10,462 nt of DNA from Parachlorella kessleri (GCA_001598975.1 BBXU01003155.1:1-10462), one strand, 5' to 3'. Positions 1 through 5,124 are shown, counted from the stretch's first letter. Translations and numbers: made by a program. Notes: a model not told the origin generated them from the sequence alone.

Positions 1-2
1 GA

Positions 3-113
3 AGCAAATTTGTGCCTTATACTTGGAATATTCGCAATAGTAGGGTCACAGAGAGAAACAACTTTTTTTGCTTCTGCTTTTTGTAAATACAGTTGTGGAT
101 AACGTAAATTGAT
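3..113 (-). other. Unidentified open frame running off the left edge
   Basis: Read on the minus strand, 37 codons are open from position 113 to the window edge, directly after two consecutive TAA codons. The frame includes the stretch QKAEAKKVVSLCDP, whose amino-acid mix looks more like real protein than the lysine, asparagine and isoleucine runs usual in AT-rich spacer. It has no ATG, GTG or TTG start, and I see no group II domain V upstream that would make it a second exon. I do not recognise the family. It may be the visible end of a gene lying to the left, a gene remnant, or chance. Confidence 0.2.
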
Positions 114-169
114 TTATTATTTTTAATAAAAAAATAATAAAACGAAAAAGTTAAAAATATAATTAAAAA

Positions 170-198
170 TTTACTTTTTATTTTTTTTTTGCTATAAT
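170..198 (+). promoter_or_regulatory. Probable sigma70-type plastid promoter for trnL
   Basis: TTTACT at 170-175 is followed after exactly 17 bases by a perfect TATAAT at 193-198. Initiation would be expected near 204-206, about 25 bases before the mature 5' end of trnL(UAA) at 229. The fit to the bacterial-type plastid RNA polymerase consensus is good. AT-richness makes chance matches common, but the spacing and the position before a tRNA gene support it. Confidence 0.55.
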
Positions 199-228
199 TA
201 TTTTAGCAAAAAAGGTATTTAAATTTTA

Positions 229-618
229 GGGGATATGGCGGAATCGGCAGACGCAACGGACTTAAAGGTCCAATTTAAATTATTTGAGCCAATGAATAGA
301 AACTTTTCATTGTGAATGCTTTCAAAGTCAGGGAAAACTATTTAATTATAATGATCCTGAGTCAACTTAGATTTCTTTTTTTATCTAAGAGGTGCAGAGA
401 CTCGACGGAAGCTATCCTAAAAATGTGATTTAATTAAATGTGATCATTTTTTGTTCTTTTTTCATAATTTATGAAAAAAACCAAAATTAATTAACAAGGT
501 TTCTTAATTAAGTTATTTAACAATTATATCCATTCAGGATAAAGAGAGAGTCCAGTTTCAATTTACTGAAAATCCGTTGGTTTTTTAAACCGTGAGGGTT
601 CAAGTCCCTCTATCCCCA
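229..618 (+). tRNA. trnL-UAA: tRNA-Leu(UAA), split by a group I intron
   Basis: The 5' exon (229-263) holds the acceptor strand GGGGATA, the D arm and half of the anticodon arm. The 3' exon (569-618) completes the anticodon arm and holds the long variable arm, the T arm (GAGGG TTCAAGT CCCTC) and the acceptor strand TATCCCC with discriminator A. Joining the exons gives the anticodon stem ACGGA/TCCGT around a seven-base loop CTTAAAA, so the anticodon is UAA and the split lies between its first and second bases. This is the classic, anciently conserved intron position in cyanobacterial and plastid trnL. The spliced tRNA is 85 nt, normal for a class II tRNA, and CCA is not encoded. It decodes UUA (and UUG by wobble), heavily used in this AT-rich genome. 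Confidence 0.96.
264..568 (+). other. Group I intron (trnL type, subgroup IC3) within trnL-UAA
   Basis: This 305-base self-splicing type intron lies between the trnL exons. The last intron base is G (568), as group I introns require. Exon bases GGACT near 258-262 can pair with GGTCC at 267-271 to form P1. Conserved core blocks are visible: GATCCTGAGTCAA around 353-365, then GCAGAGACTCGACGG from 394 (P3/P7 5' side), and CAGGATAAAGAGAGAGTCC near 535-553 (P7 3' side). A hairpin CTTAGAT/ATCTAAG at 366-389 fits P6. The peripheral region around 440-530 is AT-rich and species-specific. There is no reading frame for a homing endonuclease, so splicing must rely on the RNA and host factors. Subgroup assignment comes from knowledge of trnL introns. 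Confidence 0.9.
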
Positions 619-1235
619 TACAAATTTATTTTCTCGTCGATTAAAAGAATAAACTGTATAAACGTAAAATTACAAAATGTTTTTTGGGTTTTTTCTAAAA
701 ATAATTTACTAAAAAATATTGAAAATCAAGCAATTCCACGAATATTGATAAAGTATTTGAAAAACTAAATATAAATTAATGGAGACCTTCTTTATTTATA
801 ATATTAGGTTGCTTTAAAAAAAAAATTTGCACTATTCTCTTAATATAAAAAGAAAATACATCATTATAAAAATATTAAAACACAAAAGAATTAAATTGTT
901 TAAGTTTTTTTAATAGAATTTGTTCGCGCAAGCTTCAGAAATAAATCTGAAATTGAGAAAAATTTTCATAAGCTAATTCCATTTTTTTAAATTTTTTTGA
1001 AAAAAACATATTTATTTTATAAAATAGTAAAGAAATATAATATAATTATTAAAAATTCAGCGAATTCCAAAACTATTAATATTTTGAATATTAAAAAAAT
1101 TTATTATGTTAAATAATTTCAATTAATAATCATTTTTAATTAATAAAATGGAAATTTTCTCGTTATTAGTTAAATATAAAAATTAAAAAAACTTATTAAT
1201 ATTTTATTGTTTTTCTCAAATTCCTTTTGCTTTTT
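619..1235. other. AT-rich spacer after trnL with no recognisable gene
   Basis: I found no gene in this stretch on either strand. It holds A/T homopolymer runs and small stems such as TTAATATT/AATATTAA at about 1077-1095. A slightly less AT-rich patch at about 920-950 (GTTCGCGCAAGCTTCAG) gives only 15 to 19 codon frames on the minus strand. A frame reading out of trnL stays open for about 60 codons to about 770 but has no start codon. I take both as chance. Confidence 0.5.
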
Positions 1236-1273
1236 CTTTTCCTTTTCCAGGTTTAAACCTGGAAAAGGAAAAG
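1236..1273. repeat. Perfect 38-base palindrome (CTTTTCC family)
   Basis: Bases 1236-1254 (CTTTTCCTTTTCCAGGTTT) are the exact reverse complement of 1255-1273, with no loop bases. It lies about 90 bases beyond the 3' end of psbM and directly before the trnY-like fragment. As RNA or extruded DNA it would form a 19-bp hairpin with a tight turn. Its TTCCAGGT/ACCTGGAA core recurs as a separate stem at 3187-3215. It may act as a 3' end stabiliser for psbM or be a dispersed repeat. Confidence 0.9.
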
Positions 1274-1297
1274 CAAAATTGAAACAGCTTGCTTTTC

Positions 1298-1340
1298 TGA
1301 AGATCAATTGCTTACGTTGGTTGAAATCCAGCTCGGCCCA
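1298..1340 (+). pseudogene. tRNA-Tyr-like 3' fragment (5' half missing)
   Basis: CTTACGTTGGTTGAAATCC followed by AGCTCGGCCCA (1311-1340) matches, from my memory of plastid trnY(GUA), the end of the variable arm, the T arm, the 3' acceptor strand TCGGCCC and discriminator A. The T stem still pairs (1316-1320 with 1328-1332, one G-U), but the normally invariant C56 of the T loop is G. I find no 5' partner GGGTCGA or GGGCCGA, no D arm and no GUA anticodon arm nearby. A palindrome lies just upstream, where the 5' half should be. It is best read as a degenerate relic, with a working trnY expected elsewhere in the genome. A split tRNA is a less likely alternative. Confidence 0.65.
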
Positions 1341-1361
1341 AAAAAAGTACTATTTTATTAA

Positions 1362-1466
1362 TTATGAATTTTGACTTTCTGTTTTTACAAAAAGAATTAA
1401 AAGAAAAGATGTTGGAATAATGATAAATAAAGCAGTTGCAATTACACCAAGAATATTTACTTCCAT
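1362..1466 (-). CDS. psbM: Photosystem II subunit M
   Basis: The 34-residue product begins [20 protein letters not shown] and ends VKTESQNS, matching the PsbM family in length and in its start, its VKT motif and its polar tail. PsbM is a single-span thylakoid protein at the photosystem II dimer interface. Residues about 5-27 form the membrane helix, and the short C-terminus is polar. An AGGAG ribosome binding site on the minus strand (plus-strand 1476-1480) sits 9 bases before the ATG and settles the start. The gene stands alone between two large palindromes (1236-1273 downstream, 1596-1653 upstream), so it is probably transcribed as a single gene. It is too short for usual ORF length cut-offs but the identification is firm. 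Confidence 0.95.
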   Translation of the reverse strand: MEVNILGVIATALFIIIPTSFLLILFVKTESQNS

Positions 1467-1475
1467 TTAATTTTA

Positions 1476-1480
1476 CTCCT
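1476..1480 (-). promoter_or_regulatory. Ribosome binding site of psbM
   Basis: AGGAG on the minus strand, 9 bases before the psbM start codon. It is one of the few clear Shine-Dalgarno sequences in the window (others precede psaJ, tufA and cemA). Confidence 0.8.
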
Positions 1481-1595
1481 TTGTTATTCTATTAATATTG
1501 AAAAAATTGTTAATAAGAAAACTATATTTTTAATATCGTATTAATAAAAGAAAAACGATATTTTTCTGATAAATTTCAAATTTAACTTATTTTCT

Positions 1596-1653
1596 TTTCC
1601 TTTTCTTTTCCTTTTCAGTTTTTTAAAAAACTGAAAAGGAAAAGAAAAGGAAA
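1596..1653. repeat. Perfect 58-base palindrome (CTTTTCC family)
   Basis: Bases 1596-1624 are the exact reverse complement of 1625-1653: 29-base arms, no mismatch, no loop. The arms repeat CTTTTC and CCTTTT units and meet at TTTTTTAAAAAA. It lies 130 bases upstream of the psbM start and 145 bases downstream of trnS(UGA), both on the minus strand, so as RNA it could mark the 3' end of a trnS precursor. It shares the CTTTTCCTTTTC word with the palindrome at 1236. The rest of the 1467-1797 spacer holds only AT-rich sequence and a small inverted pair AATATCG/CGATATT. Confidence 0.9.
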
Positions 1654-1797
1654 TAAAAAACTATGTTTGTTCCAAAAATAGAATTTCTGGTACGAAAAAA
1701 TTTATAAAATTTTTTTATAAAACATCAGTATTATTTATATTTCTATTGTACTGTAAAAACTATTTAAAACAAATATTATTAAATTTTTATTTTTTGT

Positions 1798-1882
1798 CGG
1801 GAAGGGGGGGATTCGAACCCCCGGTGTCTTTCAACACGTCGGTTTTCAAAACCGATGCATTCAACCGCTCTGCCACCTTCCC
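1798..1882 (-). tRNA. trnS-UGA: tRNA-Ser(UGA)
   Basis: On the minus strand the acceptor GGGAAGG (plus 1876-1882) pairs perfectly with CCTTCCC (plus 1799-1805), with discriminator G. The anticodon stem TCGGT/ACCGA closes a seven-base loop TTTGAAA, giving anticodon UGA. A long variable arm (GTGTTGAAAGACAC) and T arm CGGGGG TTCGAAT CCCCC complete a class II tRNA of 85 nt. It reads UCA and, by wobble, other UCN codons. CCA is not encoded. Confidence 0.96.
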
Positions 1883-1982
1883 TTTAATCATGGGTTTAAT
1901 TTCTATTTTTTAATTTAATTTTATTAAGTTTAATATTTAAATATTAATAGTTATTCAAAGATATAATTATTTTTTAATCCAC

Positions 1983-2054
1983 AGCGGGTAACGCGATTCG
2001 AACGCGCGACATGCACCTTGGCAAGGTGCCGCTCTACCCCTGAGCTATACCCGC
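1983..2054 (-). tRNA. trnG-GCC: tRNA-Gly(GCC)
   Basis: The acceptor GCGGGTA (plus 2048-2054) pairs with TACCCGC (plus 1984-1990), and the discriminator is U as in other plastid trnG(GCC). The anticodon stem GCACC/GGTGC closes the loop TTGCCAA, giving GCC. The D arm (GCTC AGGGGTA GAGC) and T arm (GCGCG TTCGAAT CGCGT) are intact. Length 72 nt, unsplit. It reads GGC and GGU. It lies 100 bases upstream of trnS on the same strand and may share its transcript. Confidence 0.95.
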
Positions 2055-2687
2055 TGATTTTTCATAACATATTGAACCTTTTGGAGTGCATTTAACACTA
2101 TAGATTAAACATCAAATATATTTATTTTTTTTTATGTAAATAAATTTTAACATAAAAAAATAAATATGCAATATTTTTATTAAAAATAATGCTTTTATTT
2201 CCTTAGCTTTAGGAATTTTAGTAGCTAACGTAACATCAGTTGATGCTATTTTTTTACATGAGTAAAAGGGTCGCGAATCGCTTTTGTAAAAATTTCATTT
2301 GGTCCAGTTCGAAAAACTGGGTTTTTGTAATTAAATGAAATTAATTCCAGTTTTTTTCCTTTTCTTTTTACAAAAATTTCATTTTTGTTTTTTTTCTGTT
2401 TTAAACTTGGAATATACAAAGTTTTTAAAAGGGAAACCAACTCTCTACGCTTCGCTTTTTAGAAAAATAAAAGGAAAAAGAAAAAGAACTGGAAAAGGAA
2501 ACAAAAAGCTACAGTATTCGGGATAATAGTGCCATACGCAGTATGCGTCTGGAACCATTATTTGTTTTTGATAGTAGAGAAACCACAAATATATAAAATG
2601 TAGAAGCAATAATTTTAGTATAATAATTTTGTAATATTATTGTTTTATATTTTTATTTAATTTCTTTTTATAAATTTTAAATACATC
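2055..2687. other. Repeat-rich spacer between trnG and trnfM, no firm gene
   Basis: No gene is supported here. A frame with no start codon is open on the plus strand at 2164-2265 (see findings). From 2280 to 2520 the sequence is a mosaic of spacer repeats: two copies of AAAAATTTCATTT, the stem CCAGTT/AACTGG (2304-2320), and CTTTTCC/GGAAAAG words at about 2350-2366 and 2465-2502. A GC-richer hairpin follows at 2523-2561. Frames of 60 or so codons on either strand across this mosaic are products of the repeats. Confidence 0.5.
2523..2561 (+). repeat. Isolated hairpin with a GC-rich tip
   Basis: Pairs ATAAT/ATTAT, GT/AC, CCA/TGG and ACGCA/TGCGT stack around a GTA loop (2541-2543), separated by three single-base mismatches: 15 pairs over 39 bases. 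The ACGCAGTATGCGT tip is unlike the AT-rich hairpins elsewhere in the window. It lies 180 bases before trnfM, upstream of that gene's promoter. Function unknown. Confidence 0.5.
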
Positions 2688-2716
2688 TTGACAAAAAATT
2701 TATATTAAATTAGTAT
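2688..2716 (+). promoter_or_regulatory. Probable sigma70-type promoter for trnfM (and trnE)
   Basis: A perfect TTGACA (2688-2693), then 17 bases, then TAGTAT (2711-2716, four of six matches to TATAAT). Initiation would fall near 2723, about 20 bases before trnfM. It is the best -35 box in the window. trnE follows trnfM by 61 bases on the same strand and may be co-transcribed. Confidence 0.65.
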
Positions 2717-2742
2717 TAAACATAGTGAACCTTAAAATAAAT

Positions 2743-2816
2743 AGCGGAGTAGAGCAGTCTGGTAGCTCGTAAGGCTCATAACCTTAAGGTCGTAGGTTCA
2801 AATCCTATCTCCGCTC
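2743..2816 (+). tRNA. trnfM-CAU: Initiator tRNA-Met(CAU)
   Basis: The anticodon arm TAAGG CTCATAA CCTTA gives anticodon CAU. Bacterial and plastid initiator features are present: the D stem GAGC/GCTC has an A11-U24 pair, and the anticodon arm resembles plastid trnfM (CAAGG in tobacco, from memory). The T arm is GTAGG TTCAAAT CCTAT (one G-U pair). The acceptor AGCGGAG/CTCCGCT pairs at all seven positions, including A1-U72, whereas bacterial and land-plant plastid initiators have an unpaired C1-A72. The discriminator is C. Length 74 nt. It starts plastid translation with formyl-Met. Confidence 0.93.
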
Positions 2817-2877
2817 GGTTATTTTTCTTTCTGATTGACAGAAAAAATAAAAACCATTATATTATTCAAACAAATAA

Positions 2878-2950
2878 GCCCCCATCGTCTAGAGGCCTAG
2901 GACATCTCCCTTTCACGGAGGAAACGGGGATTCGAATTCCCCTGGGGGTA
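2878..2950 (+). tRNA. trnE-UUC: tRNA-Glu(UUC)
   Basis: The acceptor GCCCCCA pairs with TGGGGGT, discriminator A. The anticodon loop CTTTCAC gives UUC. The T arm GGGGA TTCGAAT TCCCC is perfect. Length 73 nt. Besides translating GAA/GAG, plastid tRNA-Glu is the substrate of glutamyl-tRNA reductase, the first step of chlorophyll and haem synthesis by the C5 pathway. Confidence 0.96.
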
Positions 2951-3450
2951 GACAAGTTTTTTATAAAACATTAAAATATTGATAGTTTGAAGAAAAATAA
3001 TCAACCCTGTTTATATTTGTACGCTAAGTGAATTACAGTTTTTTTTTGGAACACTAGTTGCTGTTCTGTTTCCTTTTCTAAAAAGCGCAGCGTGTTTATT
3101 TTTACGATGTAAAAATAAATGGAGTTTTAAAAAAAAAAGGAAAAATAATAGGTTCCAGTTCTTGTTTTTTCAATTTATTTTTTCATTTCCAGGTTTTACC
3201 AGGAATTACCTGGAATAAATAAAGTTGGTTCTTTTTACAAAAACAAAGTTTTTGCAAAAGGAAAATAAGCTAAACCAACAAAGACTGGAACTTGAACTTG
3301 AACCTATGACAAAATCAGAAGTTCCTTTTACAAAAACAAGTTTGGTTCCAAAAACTGGGTTTTTAGAAAAGAACTAACAAAGTTTTTGAAACAACTAGAA
3401 ATGGAAACAGAACGTAAAAAAATTTTGTTGTTCAATTATTTTTCTACTAA
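2951..3450. other. Dense repeat spacer between trnE and rpl20
   Basis: No gene found. Stems include TTTATTTTTAC/GTAAAAATAAA (3095-3119, 11 bp, loop GAT), TTCCAGGT/ACCTGGAA (3187-3215), CAAAAAC/GTTTTTG (3238-3254, extended past one mismatch to 3231-3260) and TTCCAAAAAC with GTTTTTAGAA (3346-3368, one mismatch). Longer-range inverted pairs nest around them: GTTCTGTTTCC near 3063 with GGAAACAGAAC near 3402, and AGGTTCCAGTTC near 3151 with CTGGAACTTGAACCT-like sequence near 3285-3305. A full transcript could fold into one long imperfect hairpin. Confidence 0.6.
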
Positions 3451-3485
3451 AAATTGATTTTTTATTTTTAAATAACACTTCCGTA

Positions 3486-3491
3486 TATAAT
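3486..3491 (+). promoter_or_regulatory. Possible -10 element before rpl20
   Basis: TATAAT at 3486-3491 lies 31 bases before the rpl20 start. No convincing -35 box is present at 16 to 18 bases; TTGATT at 3454 is too far away. Some green-algal plastid promoters rely mainly on the -10 element, so this stays tentative. Confidence 0.35.
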
Positions 3492-3521
3492 ATTGTTTAT
3501 CAAAAAAAGGATTTTTTTATT

Positions 3522-3869
3522 ATGACTCGAGTAAAACGAGGAAATGTTGCTAGAAAACGACGAAAACAAGTATTAAAGTTAGCTCAAGGTTTTAGAGGAT
3601 CTTCTTCTAAATTATTTAGAACAGCTCAACAACGAACCATGAAAGCATTATCTTATTCATATCAAGATCGCCAAAAGAAAAAACGACAATTTGTAGGTCT
3701 TTGGGTTACTCGTTTAAATGCTGCAGCTCATATTTATGGTATGAATTATAGTAGTTTTAGAAATTTACTTAAAAATAATGGTATTTTATTAAATCGAAAA
3801 GTATTAAGTCAAGTAGCTATTAGAGATCAAGAAGCTTTTCATCAACTAATCTCTATAATTAAAAAATAG
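3522..3869 (+). CDS. rpl20: Plastid ribosomal protein L20 (bL20c)
   Basis: The 115-residue product begins MTRVKRGNVARKRRKQVLKL and matches bacterial-type L20: a long basic N-terminal helix (about 1-60, with GFRGSSSKLFRTAQQ) followed by the globular domain with the LWVTRLNAAAHIYGMNYSSF segment at about 80-100. L20 binds 23S rRNA and is needed early in large-subunit assembly. Length is normal (usually 112-120). AAGGA at 3507-3511 is a plausible ribosome binding site 10 bases before the ATG. It is the first gene of a plus-strand series that continues with rps18, its usual plastid neighbour, though a hairpin-filled spacer of nearly 400 bases separates them. Confidence 0.96.
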   Translation: MTRVKRGNVARKRRKQVLKLAQGFRGSSSKLFRTAQQRTMKALSYSYQDRQKKKRQFVGLWVTRLNAAAHIYGMNYSSFRNLLKNNGILLNRKVLSQVAIRDQEAFHQLISIIKK

Positions 3870-4161
3870 CAGGTTGATTTTTCTTTTTTTTTATTTTTGG
3901 TTTTTAATTTAAAAATCTTAAATTTAAAACTACTATTCCAAAAACAAATGATTTTTCTTAATAAAAAAAATTTTATTAAGAATAAAAAATATGTTACTTT
4001 AAAAATAAAACAAAAAGAATTAAAAATTAATAACTTTTTAAAAAATAATTCAATAGATTTTTCTATTGAATTATTTTCACCTAGCTTTTAGTTTTTATAT
4101 TTCATTTTTGTTCCAAAAATCAATATAAAAATGAAAGAAAACTAAAATATAAACGATAATT

Positions 4162-4209
4162 TTGATTTACTTGCTTGATTTACTTGCTTGATTTAAAAAG
4201 TAAATCAAA
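4162..4209 (+). repeat. 13-base tandem repeat with inverted copy
   Basis: TTGATTTACTTGC occurs at 4162-4174 and 4175-4187, with a partial third copy TTGATTTA at 4188-4195. AAGTAAATCAAA at 4198-4209 is the complement of the unit and could pair with either copy, giving alternative hairpins before rps18. Confidence 0.85.
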
Positions 4210-4232
4210 TTCCAAAAACAAAGTTTTTGGAA
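4210..4232. repeat. Dispersed palindrome TTCCAAAAAC-AAA-GTTTTTGGAA
   Basis: Perfect 10-bp arms with a 3-base AAA loop, 32 bases before the rps18 ATG. The same 23 bases recur exactly at 9235-9257, and a copy with loop ACT is at 9189-9211. Confidence 0.92.
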
Positions 4233-4264
4233 CCAAATTATAAATTTAACTTTTATTGATAAAA

Positions 4265-4582
4265 ATGGTTACTATTCAAAAAAAACGAAAAAGTATAAAA
4301 TCTATTAAAGGTCGACGTAAACCTATTCCTGTAATTATTCCTAAAAAAGGACAAGGTAATCTGTGGAATATTAATGAACCAGCTCCTCGTTATTTAATGG
4401 ATTATAAAAATACAAAACTTTTAGTAAAATTTATTAGTCCACAAGGAAAAATATTACCACGCAGAGCAACAGGATTAACTGCCAAACAACAACGTTCTAT
4501 GGCAAATGCTATTAAAAGAGCTCGTATGAGTGGATTATTACCGTTTGTTAATTTAGAGATTTCTGGTAAAAGAATTGATTAA
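4265..4582 (+). CDS. rps18: Plastid ribosomal protein S18 (bS18c)
   Basis: The product is 105 residues from the ATG at 4265, which gives the N-terminus [20 protein letters not shown]. The frame is open back to a TTG at 4256, but the ATG is the better start. The C-terminal half is the S18 core: [20 protein letters not shown], then [22 protein letters not shown] with the conserved R-TG-K-Q-A-IKRAR pattern. S18 sits on the small-subunit platform next to S6 and binds 16S rRNA. The protein is longer than bacterial S18 (about 75) because of a basic N-terminal extension of some 30 residues, as in many plastid S18 proteins. No Shine-Dalgarno sequence is evident. A hairpin begins 10 bases after the stop. 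Confidence 0.95.
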   Translation: MVTIQKKRKSIKSIKGRRKPIPVIIPKKGQGNLWNINEPAPRYLMDYKNTKLLVKFISPQGKILPRRATGLTAKQQRSMANAIKRARMSGLLPFVNLEISGKRID

Positions 4583-4592
4583 TCACTTTTTT

Positions 4593-4624
4593 TTCCAAAA
4601 AGTTTGGAAACAACCTTTTTGGAA
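4593..4624. repeat. Dispersed palindrome after rps18, centre inverted
   Basis: Arms TTCCAAAAAG (4593-4602) and CTTTTTGGAA (4615-4624) enclose TTTGGAAACAAC. In the copies at 5166 and 6401 the same arms enclose TTTGTTTCCAAA, whose reverse complement is TTTGGAAACAAA, so this copy sits in the opposite orientation with one change. It begins 10 bases after the rps18 stop and probably also serves as a 3' stem-loop. A further stem AATTTTTACTT/AAGTAAAAATT follows at 4672-4707. Confidence 0.85.
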
Positions 4625-4859
4625 AATAAGATTGATTTTTTTATTTTTCTCAAAAGTTTTATTTTTTAATTAATTTTTACTTGTTTTTGTAAAAAAAAGT
4701 AAAAATTTTTAAAATTAAATCAAAAGATATTTCATAAAATAATTTATAAATTTAAGTTAAAAAATAAATAAAAAAATTAAATTCAATGGTAATGGTTATA
4801 TTAACACTACCAAACATTAATTTTTTCTGAGAAAATAAAACAAAAATGTTTTTATCAAT

Positions 4860-4932
4860 CACGCCTTGTAGGACTTGAACCCACGACATCAGGTTTTGGA
4901 AACCTGCGTTCTACCAACTGAACTAAAAGCGT
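4860..4932 (-). tRNA. trnW-CCA: tRNA-Trp(CCA)
   Basis: On the minus strand the acceptor ACGCTTT (plus 4926-4932) pairs with AAGGCGT (plus 4861-4867) with one T-G wobble, discriminator G. The anticodon stem CAGGT/ACCTG closes the loop TTCCAAA, giving CCA. The T loop TTCAAGT and D arm are intact. Length 73 nt. Its first base directly follows the last base of trnP, with no spacer. trnP-trnW next to psaJ is a common plastid arrangement. Confidence 0.95.
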
Positions 4933-5006
4933 TCGGGATGACAGGATTCGAACCTGCGACTTCCTGTTCCCAAAACAGGAGCGCTACCAAACTGCGCTAC
5001 ATCCCG
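4933..5006 (-). tRNA. trnP-UGG: tRNA-Pro(UGG)
   Basis: The acceptor CGGGATG (plus 5000-5006) pairs perfectly with CATCCCG (plus 4934-4940), discriminator A (plus 4933). The anticodon stem CCTGT/ACAGG closes the loop TTTGGGA, giving UGG. The T arm GCAGG TTCGAAT CCTGT has one G-U pair. Length 74 nt, CCA not encoded. It is the upstream member of a two-tRNA transcript whose second member, trnW, begins at the very next base. Confidence 0.95.
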
Positions 5007-5024
5007 ATATTTTTTATAACTTTT

Positions 5025-5053
5025 AGTGTACACAAGACTTTGAAAAGTTGCAA
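5025..5053 (-). promoter_or_regulatory. Probable promoter for trnP-trnW
   Basis: On the minus strand TTGCAA (plus 5048-5053), a 17-base spacer, and TACACT (plus 5025-5030) match the -35 and -10 boxes at four of six positions each. Initiation would fall about a dozen bases before the trnP 5' end at 5006. Confidence 0.5.
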
Positions 5054-5083
5054 GTTAATTTTTTAAAGAAATGGAATTAGGTG

Positions 5084-5124
5084 AATTTTTATATTCATTT
5101 TGGAACAAAATGAATATAAAAATT
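5084..5124. repeat. Perfect 19-bp hairpin between trnP and psaJ
   Basis: AATTTTTATATTCATTTTG (5084-5102) pairs exactly with 5106-5124 around the loop GAA. It lies between the divergent trnP promoter and psaJ. Its TTTTTATATT-CATTTTTG-like arm resembles the stem at 4090-4136 before rps18, suggesting a related repeat. Confidence 0.9.

Larger units (their letters stand above)
3870..4264. other. Hairpin cluster between rpl20 and rps18
   Basis: In order: TTCTTAATAAAA/TTTTATTAAGAA (3955-3982, 12 bp, loop AAAA); a 16-bp stem at 4042-4077 (AAAATAATTCAATAGA, loop TTTT); a compound stem at 4086-4147 (TTTTAGTTTT and TTTCATTTTT with their complements, one internal loop); a 13-base tandem repeat TTGATTTACTTGC at 4162-4195 whose complement AAGTAAATCAAA follows at 4198-4209; and a TTCCAAAAAC/GTTTTTGGAA copy at 4210-4232. 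A 64-codon frame at 3897-4091 starts only with TTG and spans the first two hairpins, so I do not count it as a gene. Confidence 0.7.

Noticed and set aside
264..568. Homing endonuclease inside the trnL intron
   Set aside because: The intron is 305 bases with no substantial reading frame.
910..990. Short minus-strand frame ending ACANKFY near the slightly GC-richer patch
   Set aside because: Only 19 codons, no ribosome binding site and no match to small plastid genes such as psb30, psaM, petL or petN.
2246..2526. Overlapping frames on both strands in the trnG-trnfM spacer
   Set aside because: They run through repeat words (AAAAATTTCATTT, CTTTTCC) and have no family motifs. The minus-strand end with RDPF slightly recalls the end of PsbN, but the rest does not fit and psbN belongs in the psbB cluster.
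3897..4091. Open frame of 64 codons between rpl20 and rps18
   Set aside because: It opens only with TTG (an internal ATG would leave 47 codons), consists mostly of K, N, I, L and F, and spans two perfect hairpins. It does not resemble rpl33 or any other gene I know at this position.
4875..5066. Plus-strand frame across trnW and trnP
   Set aside because: It reads through the complement of two intact tRNA genes; such frames are a common artefact.
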